Shown: one piece after another, positions 11,697 to 22,749 of the stretch
How positions within the stretch are numbered: the first letter of the stretch is position 1
How the letters are laid out: each line of letters begins with the position of its first letter
From: Ailurus styani
Taxonomy: Eukaryota; Chordata; Mammalia; Carnivora; Ailuridae
Assembly: GCA_002007465.1 (NCBI GenBank)
Contig: LNAC01000031.1
Coordinates: forward strand, 1,797,325-1,861,324
Direction of reading: 5' to 3'
DNA: 64,000 nt
Notes under the pieces: generated by a model
Seen by the model: the letters and a program-made list of their open reading frames with translations, nothing else
Database searches by the model: none
Told to the model about the DNA's origin: nothing
Program-made: the position numbers and the translations under genes

Positions 11697-12228
11697 AGCG
11701 TCTAATGCTTTGTGACAAATCATCCCAAAACTTAGAGGCTCGAAGCAAGAAAAAATATCTTTTCATGGTTTCTGTGGGTCAGCAATTTTGAGGTAGCTTG
11801 ACCGGATAGTTCTATTTCAGAGTCTTCTATGAGAGTACAGTCAGGTTTTAACAGGTGCTTTGGTCAATAGGAAGGCCTGATTAGGACTGCAGGTGCCACT
11901 TCCAAAGGGGCTCACTCATGTATCTGGCAAGTTGCAGAAGACTTCAGTTGTTCTCTACATGGGCCTCCTCACAGGGCTGCCTGTGGGCCCTCACGCTTGG
12001 CTTTCCCTGGATGAGAGACCCAAAAAACCAAGACAGAAGCTTCAATACCTTATATGATCCAGACTCGGAAGTCACACACCGTCACTTCCACTGACTTCTG
12101 TTATTCACACAAACCAGCTCTGAATCATATTGGAAGAAACAACATAAGAACGTAGATTCTAGGAGGTAAGGATCATGGTGGGCCATTTTGCCGGCTGGTG
12201 ACCACAATAACATACACCAGTCCTTTGT
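11697..12228 (+). repeat. Ancient MER/MLT-type repeat ('acaaatcatcccaaaactta' type)
   Basis: It begins 'tgacaaatcatcccaaaact', continues 'ggtttctgtgggtcagcaat', 'ggggctcactcatgtatctg' and 'ggaagtcacacaccgtcact', and ends with a 'gggccattttgccggctggt' block. This is a well-known old mammalian repeat of LTR length whose exact name I cannot give. Related copies occur at 14250-15016, 22273-22745 and 33036-33486. Confidence 0.6.
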
Positions 12229-12242
12229 TTGAATTACCTTCT

Positions 12243-12445
12243 TTTTTTTTTTTAAGGTTAATCCTTTTTTTTTTTTTTTAATCAGAGAGGGGGAAAGCAC
12301 AAGCAGGGGGAGCAGCAAGCAGAGGGAGAAGCAGTCTCCTCACTGAGCAAGGAGCCCAATCGATATGGGGCTCAATCCCAGGACCTTAGGATCATGACCT
12401 GAGCTGAAGGCAGACACTTAACTGGCTGAGCCACCCAGGTGTCTC
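12243..12445 (-). mobile_element. CAN-SINE, antisense, with perfect 14 bp TSD
   Basis: T-rich tail at left, then 'gcagtctcctcactgagcaa', 'aggatcatgacctgagctga' and 'ctggctgagccacccaggtg'. It is flanked by the perfect duplication 'ttgaattaccttct' at 12229-12242 and 12446-12459. It sits just past the right end of the old repeat at 11697-12228. Confidence 0.93.
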
Positions 12446-12695
12446 TTGAATTACCTTCTGTTAGGAGATCCTGCTGGCTCACCCAAGTCAATATATGGTT
12501 CTGTAATTCATATATTCAGCTCTGACTAGGTCATGAGCTGAGATTTCAGTTAAATTTAGGGTGGAGCTAAAGCTTCTTGGTTAGGTGAGATTAACATGTG
12601 GGAAAAAACATTCCTTTCCTCACTGGATTACTACTCTGGAAATTCTCAAAAGAGGTTCAGCTGGAGGCTACGAACACCAGACACACCAGACGCAA

Positions 12696-12696
<1 letters not shown>

Positions 12697-12745
<49 letters not shown>
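12697..12745. repeat. (CA)n microsatellite
   Basis: About 24 CA units. The three overlapping HTHTHT open frames here are translations of this tract. Confidence 0.97.
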
Positions 12746-12746
<1 letters not shown>

Positions 12747-12759
12747 GTCATTTGTGTCA

Positions 12760-14245
12760 GCACCAACAACATTACCATAGAACCCACCACCTCTTACACA
12801 AGTAGAAGTGGCCTGTCTTTGGTCACAAAAGCAACATAGGTAACTCCTATTTGGACATTACACTTACTAGGAAATTTAAAAATTATGTAATATTGGCTTA
12901 TTTCTGTATCTTAGTGTCCCTGAAATTTTCATCTTACTGAAATTAAAATATCCAGAATATTCCATCCTAAAGATATAAATATTAACAGAACAACATTTTT
13001 GTTTATTTTGTTGTAATGGGTGCAAAATTGAAATGTAACATCAAAAGTCATAGGAACTTTTGTGAAGGTTCTAATAGGATGAAAATGTGATAATTGTTAT
13101 CATGGGCATAACATAAGTTCTGAGCATGTAATGTCAGCAGTTTAGTGCCACTTCTTACATTAAATAGTTTTAATAATAAACCAGTTATATGTTAATAATT
13201 GCTTCACAGAAATTAGACAGGAAAAAAATTCTTTGAATTAAAAAAACCTAACCACATAAATTCAAGAAATCATTCTCAGTTTTTTCCTCCCAAGTCTATA
13301 GGACTTCTAAACCCATTTATATTTGGCCCCAACCCATGGGTTGAGAATCTATTCAACTTCAATATTAAACCAGGTAGTTCAACTAATAATGCAACAGAGA
13401 CTTAAAGAGATGTTCTAAATAAACTATAAAAATCTGAGTTCATTGGCCAAAGAAATGCTTAATTTTTTTTTAATTAAGCAATAAGTGCTTTATTACTTAA
13501 AGGGAAAATTAATAGCACAGAGTTTTAATGATTCCATTAATGGAAAATTATAATGCAATTTCTTTAAAATTGTTTTCAACATCCTGACATACCACTAGAC
13601 TTAGTACCACTGTCTTTACTTTCGAAGGTATTAATATCAATGGACTAATTAAAAAGAATCAAAATGGAATCACTTATACCCAATTCTCCTTTCCCAAGGC
13701 TTTATGTTGTAGGTTTATGTAGCCTTTGGATGGCAGCCAGAAAAACTATTTGTTCTTGACTTTAAAAAATTAGCTTTTCTAGTTCTTTTAGAATAAACAG
13801 AAGTAGGACAATGGTATGTCAAATGTCATTATAAAGTGAACATTCAGAAGACAATAATAAAACCACACCCAACTAATCTAAACTACCAAACCAAAATAAA
13901 TTTATTTTTATTTCCAATGTCCAGGAAAAAAACAGCAGTGCTTCAGTTAAAAGCAAGCACATAGCATAATTATGTTGTTGATATGCCTATATAAATAATA
14001 CTATCAAATTCTAATTAAACTTTAATGATTAAATCTGTGGGATTTTCTTCAGAGTTCAGAAGAGGTAAGAATTTCACCTGATATTATTAAATCATCTATA
14101 GATAGTTTACAGGGACACTGTGAGAAGCTATGCTATATTAAGCTACAAGAGACTGTGCTTGCTTGACTTTTTTTAAATAAAAGGAAAATGTAAAGCATAT
14201 TCTCAAGTTTTATAATATTCGCTGAGAATGATACAGGAGAAATAG
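12760..14245. other. Unassigned AT-rich DNA
   Basis: No gene. A perfect 9 bp inverted repeat (tgcttaatt / aattaagca) lies at 13456-13464 and 13472-13480 in AT-rich DNA. Nothing else stands out. Confidence 0.45.
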
Positions 14246-14249
14246 TGAA

Positions 14250-14440
14250 TATTAGTTATCTATTGAAGTGTAACAAATGGAATGCCATAAAACAACATGA
14301 TTATCTCACTGTTTCCGTAAGTCAGGAATTTAGGCACAACTTAGCAGGATCCTCCAACCCTGGGATCTCTCACAAGGACCTTGGAAGGCTGCAATCAACC
14401 CTTCAGCTGGGTTTCCAGTCATCTTAAAACTGGTACTGGA
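14250..14440 (+). repeat. Ancient MER/MLT-type repeat, left part
   Basis: 'ttagttatctattgaagtgt' then 'ccataaaacaacatgattat' and 'cgtaagtcaggaatttaggc' match the start of the same old family seen at 33036 and 11697. It is interrupted at 14441 by a young CAN-SINE. Confidence 0.6.
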
Positions 14441-14632
14441 GGGCGCCTGGGTGGCTCAGTGGGTTAAAGCCTCTGCCTTCGGCTCAGGTCATGATCTCAG
14501 GCTTCTGGGATCGAGGCCCGCATCGGGCTCCCTGCTCGGCGGGGAGCCTGCTTCCTCCTCTCTCTGCCTGCCTCTCTGCCTACCTGTAATCTCTCTCTGT
14601 CAAATAAATAAATAAAATCTTTAAAAAAAAAA
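14441..14632 (+). mobile_element. CAN-SINE, young mustelid-type, perfect TSD
   Basis: Near-consensus head at 14441, CT-rich body, then 'caaataaataaataaaatct' and a poly-A tail. The 15 bp TSD 'aaaactggtactgga' lies at 14426-14440 and is repeated at 14633-14647. It splits an older repeat. Confidence 0.97.
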
Positions 14633-14647
14633 AAAACTGGTACTGGA

Positions 14648-15016
14648 TCTCTTTCCAAGCTCCCTCCGTTGACTGTTGGCAGGGTTTAGTTACTCTCCTG
14701 CTATTGGATTAAGGACCTCAGTTTCTCACTGATTATTGGCTAGATGCTGCCCTCACTTCTCTACCATGTCAGCATCTCCATAGCACAGCTCACAACATGA
14801 CAACTTGCTTCATAAGTGCAAGCAAGTAAGAAGAGCCAAAGACAGGGTCTGCAGGCAGAACTAAAATCACAGACTTTTAGAGCTTAATCTCAAAGTGACA
14901 TTCCATCTCTTTTGCCTCTTCTATTTGTGATTAGAAGAAAGCCACTAGATGCAGTACACACCAAAGATGAGAGGATAATACAAGAGGCGAATAGCAGGTG
15001 GGAATCATTTCGTTAT
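14648..15016 (+). repeat. Ancient MER/MLT-type repeat, right part
   Basis: This continues the element cut by the SINE: 'aaggacctcagtttctcact' and 'aaagtgacattccatctctt'. It is strongly diverged and the right boundary is approximate. Confidence 0.5.
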
Positions 15017-15064
15017 TTCAAAAATGGTCTACCACATGGTGCTAGTCCTACTAAACTTTAGGGG

Positions 15065-15532
15065 CTGTCTGAGTTGAATAGTGTTCCCCCAATTTTCATG
15101 TCTGTCTCAGCACCTCAGAAAGTGACCTTATCTAGAAACAAGATCACTGCAGATATAATTAGTTAAATTAAACTTAGATCATACCTGAGTACAGTGGTCC
15201 CTTAATCCAACATGACTAGTGTCCTTATTTAAAAAGAAGAAGAAGACAAAGACACACAGAAATACACAAGGAGAATGCCAGGTGATAACAGATGGCAAAC
15301 TTGGAGCAATGCGTCTACAAACCAAGGGATACCAAGGATTTTCAGCAAGCACCAGAATCTAGGAAGACGCAAGGAAGCATCCCACCTTAGAGCTTTCAAA
15401 GAGAGCATGTCCCTGCTGACACCTTGCTTTCATATGGTTAGCTTCAAGAAATGTGAGAGAATAAATTTCTGTGTTTTAAGCCACATGTTTTATGTTTGTC
15501 ATACTTTGTTATAGCAAGCCCCAGGAAATGAG
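15065..15532 (+). repeat. MaLR-type solo LTR
   Basis: Sequential matches to the common MLT1-like LTR pattern: 'gaatagtgttcccccaattt', 'cacctcagaaagtgacctta', 'tccaacatgactagtgtcct', 'gagagaataaatttctgtgt' (AATAAA polyadenylation signal), and a terminal 'gccccaggaaatgag'. There is no internal retroviral sequence. The same family recurs at 62047-62516. The subfamily is from memory. Confidence 0.7.
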
Positions 15533-15648
15533 TAATTTTTAAATACGTGCTAATTTAAAGAACAATTATTTACATCATCCCCTTAACAGAACTTTTTTCT
15601 TCTGAAGAAAACAATCAGATTAGGCTGGATATATATAGATCCTTCTTT

Positions 15649-15853
15649 TTTTTTTTTTAAGATTTTTTATTTATTTATTTGACACAGAGAGAGAGATTAC
15701 AAGTAGGCAGAGAAGCAGGCAGAGAGACAGGGAGAGGAGGAAGCAGGCTCCCTGCTGAGCAGAGAGCCTGATGTGGGCCTCCATCCCAGGACCCTGAGAT
15801 CATGACCTGAGCCGAAAGCAGAGGCTTTAACCCACTGAGCCACCCAGGCGCCC
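15649..15853 (-). mobile_element. CAN-SINE, young mustelid-type, antisense
   Basis: Poly-T and 'tatttatttatttgacacag' at left, then 'gaggctttaacccactgagc' and 'cacccaggcgccc' at right. The 13 bp TSD 'tagatccttcttt' is at 15636-15648 and 15854-15866. Low divergence indicates a recent insertion. Confidence 0.96.
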
Positions 15854-16014
15854 TAGATCCTTCTTTAGAGAAAAAAAAACTCCTATATTACCAGTGTTAC
15901 ACTATTTGCATTATTAATTATTTTAGTTTTATGTAATAGATGATATTGCCTTACTGAACATGAATGACAACTCCTGGTGTTAATAGTACACTATTTGCAA
16001 GTTTTACACTTCAT

Positions 16015-16478
16015 TTATTGTGGGGTGGATGTATTTGTACGTGGCCTCAGATATCTACCTCCTACTATTAATACCTGTGCATTATCCCCTCCCCTTGAGT
16101 ACTGTGGGAACTGTGACCTTCTAACCAACAAAATATGGCAAAGATGATAAGACACCACTCCCACAGTTACAGTATGTTATACTGGATTCCCTCTTGCTGG
16201 AGACTCTCTCTCCTGCTGGCCTTGAAGAAGCAAATGGCCATGAATCGTACACATGTAAATAAATGAACTCTGGAACAATCTGAGTGAGCCTGGAAGCAGA
16301 CAAGACTCCAGATGAGAACATAGGCAAGTGGTAGCCTTGACTAAAACCTTGTGAAATCCGGAGCAGAGGACACAAAAGAAGACATGCTCAGACTCCTGAC
16401 CTGTGAGATCATAAACGTGGATTGTTTGAAACTACTAAGTTTGTGGTAATTTTTAATGTAGCATTAGAGAACTACTGT
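16015..16478 (+). repeat. MaLR-like solo LTR, diverged
   Basis: The right half has the typical 'ctcctgacctgtgagatcat', 'aaactactaagtttgtggta' and 'aactactg' ending. The left half includes 'ttctaaccaacaaaatatgg' and 'ctctctctcctgctggcctt'. The 84-codon minus-strand frame inside it (16121-16375) is not a gene. The family is tentative. Confidence 0.55.
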
Positions 16479-16588
16479 CCAACTTGATTCTTTTCATTTT
16501 AAGTATGATGATCTCATTTGAATTGTTATTATTGTCATTTGGTGGGGGGAGAGGTTTTAAATTTCTGTTTAAAGACTTTATTTTTTTT

Positions 16589-16779
16589 TAAAGATTTTAT
16601 TTATTTATTTGACACAGAGAGAGAGAGATTACAAGTAGGCAGACAGGCAAGCAGAGAGAGAGGAGGAAGCAGGCTCCCTGCTGAGCAGGGAGCCCGATGC
16701 GGGCCTCAATCCCAAGACCCTGAGATCATGACCTGAGCCAAAGGCAGAGGCTTTAAACCACTGAGCCACCCAGGTGCCC
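16589..16779 (-). mobile_element. CAN-SINE, young mustelid-type, antisense
   Basis: Full antisense SINE ending 'ctgagccacccaggtgccc'. The TSD 'aagactttatttttttt' (17 bp) is at 16572-16588 and 16780-16796. It inserted at the T-rich left edge of an old L1-derived fragment. Confidence 0.95.
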
Positions 16780-16796
16780 AAGACTTTATTTTTTTT

Positions 16797-17125
16797 AGCT
16801 AGTTTTAGGTTTACAACAAAATTGATAGGGAGGTACAGAAATCTCTCCCATACCTCCTGCACTCACACATGCTTAGCCTCTTCCATTATCACAATCACTC
16901 ACCAGAATGGTACAGTTTTTACCAAGGATGAACCAACTTTGACACATCCTAATCACCCAAAGGCCATTGCTTAATTTCGGGTTGGTGTTTAGATAGGGTT
17001 TCGATAGATGCATAATAATATATATCCATCATTATAATATCACAGATTATTTTCACTGCCCTAAAAATCCTCTGTGCTCTGTCACTATTTTTAATAGTGT
17101 ATTTCCTTCAAATTGTCAATCATTT
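16797..17125. repeat. Old L1-derived fragment
   Basis: 'agttttaggtttacaacaaa', 'agcctcttccattatcacaa' and 'ttttcactgccctaaaaatc' match a familiar mammalian repeat that I recall as L1 3'-region sequence. The strand relative to L1 is not assigned. Confidence 0.55.
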
Positions 17126-18858
17126 TTGATGAATCAATTACCTACTGCTAACATTCAACACTGGAAAGTAATTTAATTAAAAAGTTTTTTGTATATTTAC
17201 TATTACTCTTAGTACTGAGAGAATTCTCCAAGTTGGGAGGTGAATTGAGATTTTTGCTATATGACTTTTTGCATTGTTAATATGATACTCTCATACCAAA
17301 AGAAGATTCGATTCCCCAGTCACTTTTCTCAATTCAAATTACTATGAAAATCTAATCCATAACAGCATATCATGATGTCATTTGGCCTTAGGGTATAGCA
17401 AGTAAGTCTTAAACATGAAGTCATGAGACCATTCTCAGTTGTAAAATATTCTATCAGATGATCCATAACATACTTATTTCTCCTTTATTAAAAGTTTAGA
17501 TTATTTTATAAACCAAACTGCAAAATATAAAAATTCTCATTAATAAATATTCAAAATGATCCCCAAAGACACTGAGATGTGTGCCTCTTCTTCTCGTAAA
17601 AATAGAATAAAAATAAGTAAAAGTGATATTAAAGTGAATGTTAATATAAAGATAACTTTTCTAGTTATATAATAGGCATAACTCCCCCTTGTCACCTGCT
17701 TGTATGCACATAGGTTCCAATCATATCCGTAAAACATGAGTGAGCAGGCCTTTCCCATCCCCATTCAGTTTTTAGTTATTCTCTAGAGCTTTACCAGGGT
17801 CCCAGGAATATCCCTATGTGGTGTTTAGGCAAGAAGCTACACTTATCCCATATTAAGGTGGACTCTGACCTAGTCATCAGCCCTGGACTGAGGGGCTAGA
17901 TGGGTCCAGACTCTGCTCCTGGCAACACTTTGATACTCCACAATCAATGTGCAGACCTTAGAACCCTAAGACTTCTCTATGCTTATTGGAAAGAGGGCAT
18001 TAGTTTTATCATGGAGGGGTAGATAAGAAAGAAATATCTTCCAACCCTCACTAATGACTAGCCTATCACTCAAGGACAGGCAAGTTGTTTCTTGATAAAG
18101 CATATGAAAAGAAAAACTTTCAGTAATTTTTTTTGGTGAGACCTTGTGTTTATACTAATAAATTTGCAGGAGCATATCTTAAAGCTGACAGCAAAACAGT
18201 GATATGATAATGTAGTTTTTAAAGAACTATTGCCCAAATATATGTTTACTTGGTGAATTTCAAAATATAACACTTAAACAAAGTCACAATTCTGCATTGC
18301 CAACAAAAGGGACATGAAAAATCTTCACTAAGCAAATTCACTTCTAGATATTTACCCAAAAGAAGTAAAAACATGTCCATAAAAAGACCTGCTTAGGCTA
18401 CCTGATTTCCAGTCCATCCTATAAAGAGCTTTGAAGTTGTCACTCTGTCATAACAAGTAAGAATTTGAACTGAAAATCAACAACCCTTCTTAGATCCATC
18501 AGAGAATTGAGGTCACAGGACAGGCCTTGTAAAGAAGGACAGAATTCTCTAAGTGCTTCAAGATGGTTCAAAATGGGATTTTTCTCCAATCTTCACTGTG
18601 AGAACCTGGCCAAGCTCCTGATGATAAACTCACAAAAATGTGAGCATGTGCCCCCTTCAGCTGGCCTCCCTGGAAGTCTAACTCCCAGATATGTCTACAC
18701 TGAGCCTCCAGCAACTTGTCAATTACACTTCGGGATTTCTTACCCTCATACTGATTCTCACAGAAGTTTCTCTCATGGGTTTCTGCTCCAGTAAGTTGTG
18801 ATTCTCTGTGTCAGCCTGTCTGGCTCTCCAGTGTTGGAGGACACAGGCACTAAGTACT
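17126..18858. other. Unassigned DNA
   Basis: No gene or repeat named with confidence. The 95-codon frame at 18507-18794 shows no recognisable domain. Confidence 0.4.
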
Positions 18859-18859
18859 T

Positions 18860-19042
18860 TGTACACATCATTCTCATTTAATCTTACAACAATTCTTCAA
18901 TTCCATAATTCTCCCCATTACAGTGACAAAATTGAAGCTTATAACATTTGAACAGTAATTCAAATTTGAAGCAAAGCCAGGTCTTAAGACTAGGCTGGCC
19001 CACCTCCAAACGCTATGCCCTAAACCACCGCACTGTATGGCT
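18860..19042 (+). repeat. MIR
   Basis: 'cattctcatttaatcttaca', 'ttctccccattacagtgaca', 'agccaggtcttaagactagg' and 'ctatgccctaaaccaccgca' follow the MIR 3' two-thirds in order. It is diverged but collinear. Confidence 0.8.
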
Positions 19043-19560
19043 TATTCAAAACTATTTCCTGTCACAAGCCTTGGGACCTACCAGGTTGGCTGTCTCATGG
19101 GGGTAGGGGAAAATGGAGTTGATGAGAGGAGACATGGTGGTATCAGCCTATTAAGGTAAGAGTTGTTACTTGTAATACTAGATCCACCCCTAGTTCAATA
19201 CATCACCTTGGTTTGATGACTTCAAAAATAAAGTGAAGGAAAATCAATAAACAGGATTTAGAATTTTCCCTTAGATTAGAATAGAGTAATGAGCTTGAAG
19301 AGAACAAAGAACATGCAAATTCTGTGATTGTGGTAGGTATGTGTGCATATACCAAGGCATATGCATTTTTCTGGGAGGAAGATCCACGGCCTCAGATCCT
19401 CAAGCAAGTCTATAAGCCAAAAAGTTTAGGATCATCTCTAAGATCTCTTTCAACTCCAGCAGACAGTGCATCTTTCATTCTGAGTTATAGTTCTTCCTGA
19501 CCTTGATTTCTATCCATTATTGAGACAACTTGTTCTCCTTTCAAAATGTATAATATTTTA

Positions 19561-19741
19561 GCTATTTTGTTTCTTCGTTGTTGTTGTTTAAAGAGAGAGA
19601 GAGAGAGAGAGAGAGAATTTTAAGCAGGCTCCACACCCAGCACAGGACCCAAGATGGGAATCAACTCCACAACCCTGATATCATGACCTGAGCGGAAATC
19701 AAGAGTCAGGTGCCCATCCAACTGAGCCACCCAGATGCCCC
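19561..19741 (-). mobile_element. CAN-SINE (older), antisense
   Basis: (GA)n at 19593-19617, then 'ttaagcaggctccacaccca', 'atatcatgacctgagcggaa' and 'caactgagccacccagatgc'. A diverged 19 bp TSD (caaaatgta…tatttta) is visible at 19542-19560 and 19742-19760, so the copy is old enough for its duplications to have drifted. Confidence 0.9.
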
Positions 19742-19848
19742 CAAAATGTACACTATTTTAAAAGAAAAAAAAATTCCACATTTGGAAACATCATGCTAGA
19801 AAAGTTCCCTAGCGTATCTTTATCTTTTGCCTAACAATTGGTGTTTTC

Positions 19849-19864
19849 ATATATATATATATAT
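19849..19864. repeat. (AT)n short tract
   Basis: Eight AT units. Minor simple repeat. Confidence 0.8.
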
Positions 19865-20319
19865 AGTCACTTTGCCAATTTGTTGAAGCTAAAACACCTG
19901 AATTTCTTTTTAGTGATTTTATGAAATTTTTATAGGCTAAGGTGGAAAATGGAACTTTTTTTTTTCTTAAAGGAAAGGCTTCCTATGTTCTGAGAAGAAA
20001 TGTTTTTTTAAACATTTGTTTTAGTCAGGTGGTTATGACAGAATCTTGACACATTCTCAGAGAAACCCTGAAATGGGTAAGTGACTCAAAGGTTGGCTCT
20101 TGAGACTGGATCTGGGAAACATGAACATTCCCTGGGGACTCTAAGAATCACTCCTGAGGCTATCAGACATTTATTAGTTATGCATATGGGACTTTACTGT
20201 GTCCGCTGAGTCCTAAAAGAAGAGGAGTCTCTCCTGAAATACAGAAATACAAAAGCAAACAGGTAGTGATATACTGGTAAATGCTGAACAGGGTTTCCAG
20301 GAAGGAAAATTTAAAACCC

Positions 20320-20860
20320 TAATTTGCAGTGTTTGCCGATCTCTGAAAGATATTCTGAGACAGTAAGAGTCAGAATCATCTCAAAAGAACAAAAAGCAGC
20401 CCTGCCGTTCATCAGGCCGGAAGGATGGGCACGTGGTGTCAGCTGTAAAGTTAACAGGACAAACTTTCTTTATGAGGTCGTCAAACGTCCTAATGACTCC
20501 CTTCATGAGTGATCGCTACTTTCTCATCAGTGACACTCCCGGATGCCCTTCGGTAGTCTCAACAGGATGCCCAGTTGTTAAGCCCATCTAAGATCAGGGC
20601 TGAGAACAGCCCTCGGTTAATCCCTACCTCCTGTAATCCCACCCCAGAAACAACAACCAATCCAGAACAGATCGCCTCTTCCCTTAGACACTCCTCAGAA
20701 TCCTCTGGCAGGAACTCAACACTGACCGACACAGGGTCTCCTCGCTTTTGTCAGGGTGACACTGCACTCCAGTGCTGCGAGTCAGTCAGTGAATCAGATT
20801 TTGTCAGGCTACAGGCGCTAATATTTTCAAAGTGTTAATACTCCCACTAAGGTCGATTTT
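20320..20860. other. Unique block with more CpG than its surroundings
   Basis: This 540 bp block has many CpG dinucleotides ('gcccttcggtagtctc', 'gaccgacacagggtctcctc', 'gctgcgagtcagtcagtgaa') in an otherwise CpG-poor AT-rich window. It matches no repeat I recognise. Short plus-strand frames (62 and 87 codons) lack known domains. It could be a degenerate LTR or a regulatory element; the sequence alone does not decide. Confidence 0.4.
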
Positions 20861-20983
20861 AAACTACTCACGGGATGTCTAGGAACATGGATTTGGGAAG
20901 AGATGAGAACGATCAGCAGAATTAGATATAAACTGGCTGCATGCCCCAGGTTACTCTCTCAACAGCCATGGAACAGATTTTTT

Positions 20984-21205
20984 TTTTTTAAGATTTTATT
21001 TATTTGAGAGAAAGAGAGTGAGAGATAGAGAGAAAGAGAGAGATCACGAGCAGGAGGGAAGGGTGGAAGGAAAAACAGACTCCCCACTGAGCAGGGACCT
21101 CCCCCCCCCCCATACACACACCGATGCAGAACTCAATCCCAAGACCCTGGGATCATGACCTGAGCCAATGTCAGACGCTCAACTGACTGAGCCACCCAGG
21201 CGTCA
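20984..21205 (-). mobile_element. CAN-SINE, antisense
   Basis: 'aagattttatttatttgaga', a GA-rich stretch, a C10 run at about 21103-21112, 'ccctgggatcatgacctgag' and 'ctgagccacccaggcgtc'. Flanked by 'ggaacagat' plus T-rich sequence at 20970-20983 and 21206-21220. It lies at the left edge of a MIR. Confidence 0.92.
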
Positions 21206-21220
21206 GGAACAGATATTTTT

Positions 21221-21370
21221 AAACCTCGATCTAATAGATAAGGAAATCGAGGCTCAGAGAGGTCAAATAAATTGCTAAACGTCACAAAGTTGGTGGCAAA
21301 ACCACCATTTAAACTGGTGGTGTCATTCTGATTCAAATTCCTATGATCTTTTAACTAACACCACACTGTT
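21221..21370 (+). repeat. MIR
   Basis: 'gataaggaaatcgaggctca', 'gagaggtcaaataaattgct' and 'acgtcacaaagttggtggca' follow MIR. The right end 'gatcttttaactaacaccac' fits the MIR 3' end. Confidence 0.8.
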
Positions 21371-21499
21371 TAATTTAGTGATGTTACAGTACTATCATCT
21401 CTTCCTACAATAATTGCATAGACATAGACCTTTCTGAAAGCCGTACATCCCACTGCTTGCGTAGACTACATTTTATCATTCTTTGGTGTCTCTTCCACA

Positions 21500-21700
21500 C
21501 ACTGTAAGGCATCTGTGTAACTTAAGGCAAAATATTCACTTATTTTTCAGCTTCTTCATCTGTAGAATGGGGACAGATATAGCACCTACACAGAATTCTT
21601 GTACAGATTTTTTAAATTAATAAATGTAAATTGTTCAGTATAATTACTAACATACAGGAAGTACTTTAAAAATGTTAGCTGTTAAAATCATAAGGCTATA
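21500..21700 (+). repeat. MIR
   Basis: 'cagcttcttcatctgtagaa', 'tggggacagatatagcacct' and 'aattaataaatgtaaattgt' match the MIR/MIRb core. A second MIR in sense orientation 130 bp after the previous one. Confidence 0.75.
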
Positions 21701-21821
21701 TTTGTCAAGTACTGGATAAATAATGTCATGGGCATTCAACTTAATAAGACTCTATAATTTCACTTAAGTCATTTTCAGACTTTCACACACAGATGAGATG
21801 GTGTTAAAAAATCTTTCTACA

Positions 21822-21970
21822 GGGCGCCTGGGTGGCTCAATCAGTTAAGCATCTGCCTTCCACTCAGGTCATGATTCCAGGGTCCTGAGATCAAGCCCCA
21901 TGTCAGGCTCCTTGCTCAGTGGGGAGTCTGCTTCTCCCTCTGACCCACCCTCTACCCCTCCCTCTGCTGT

Positions 21971-22028
<58 letters not shown>

Positions 22029-22047
22029 AAATAAATAAATAAAATTT
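21822..22047 (+). mobile_element. CAN-SINE, first of two serial insertions
   Basis: Head 'gggcgcctgggtggctcaat', then 'catgattccagggtcctgag'. The CT tract is expanded to (TC)n at 21972-22024, followed by an (AAAT)n tail. The left TSD copy 'aaaaaatctttcta' is at 21806-21819 and recurs at 22050-22062, where the next SINE is inserted. Confidence 0.95.
21972..22024. repeat. (CT)n microsatellite inside a SINE
   Basis: About 26 CT units grown from the pyrimidine-rich region of the CAN-SINE. Confidence 0.95.
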
Positions 22048-22064
22048 AAAAAAATCTTTCTATA

Positions 22065-22254
22065 GGGCGCCTGGGTGGCTCAGTGGGTTAAAGCCTCTGC
22101 CTTCGGCTCAGGTCATGATCTCAGGGTCCTGGGATCGAGGCCCGCATCAGGCTCTCTGCTCAGCAGGGAGCCTGCTTCCCTCACTCTCTCTCTGCCTGCC
22201 TCTCTGCCTCCTTGTGATCTCTCTCCCTCTGTGAAATAAATAAATAAAATCTTC
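22065..22254 (+). mobile_element. CAN-SINE, young mustelid-type, second serial insertion
   Basis: Near-consensus young copy starting 17 bp after the tail of the previous SINE. The same target word (aaaaaatctttcta) flanks it at 22049-22062 and 22259-22272. Its younger type and position show it entered the duplicated target left by the earlier SINE. Confidence 0.96.
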
Positions 22255-22272
22255 AAAAAAAATCTTTCTATA

Positions 22273-22745
22273 ATCCTATTTCCATGATCTAGTGCTGCTT
22301 TACAAACCAAAATTTACCAGTTTAAAACCACAATAATATGTCATTGATCCCATTTCTGTTGGCTGATCTGGTAGTTCTCTTCCATGTCATGCCAGCTGAG
22401 GTCTCTCATAGAGTCAATTAGAAACTTGGCTGGAGGACCTTGGTTTTCTTCCAAGTGGCCTCTTTCTCCTTGTCATGTTTCATCCTCTGGGGCCATTCCC
22501 TGTGTAATCTCTCTCTAGCAAGAGAGCCTAGACTTCCCTACAGGATGGTATCTGGGCTCCAACATAAAGTTTTCCAACAGGACAACTTGAGTGTGCAAGT
22601 CCTCAACAAACTCCCTTGTGTCACATGGGCTAATGTCTACTGACCACAGCGAGCTACACGGTCAAGCCCAGAGTTCTGCAAAACGGGGCTACACGAGGGC
22701 ATTAGGATTGGGAGGCATAGCTGTCTTTTTTTTTCTGGGGGCCAG
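22273..22745 (+). repeat. Ancient MER/MLT-type repeat
   Basis: 'ctgctttacaaaccaaaatt', 'gtttaaaaccacaataatat', 'cttggctggaggaccttggt' and 'ttccaagtggcctctttctc' match an old mammalian LTR-length repeat related to those at 11697 and 33036. The exact family is not assigned. Confidence 0.55.
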
Positions 22746-22749
22746 GAGG

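Noticed and set aside
13456..13480. 9 bp inverted repeat 'tgcttaatt/aattaagca' as a regulatory operator
   Set aside because: Short palindromic words are expected by chance in AT-rich DNA, and there is no supporting context.
15065..15532. Part of an intact endogenous retrovirus
   Set aside because: Only LTR-type sequence is visible here and at the other LTR-like loci, with no gag, pol or env sequence between them.
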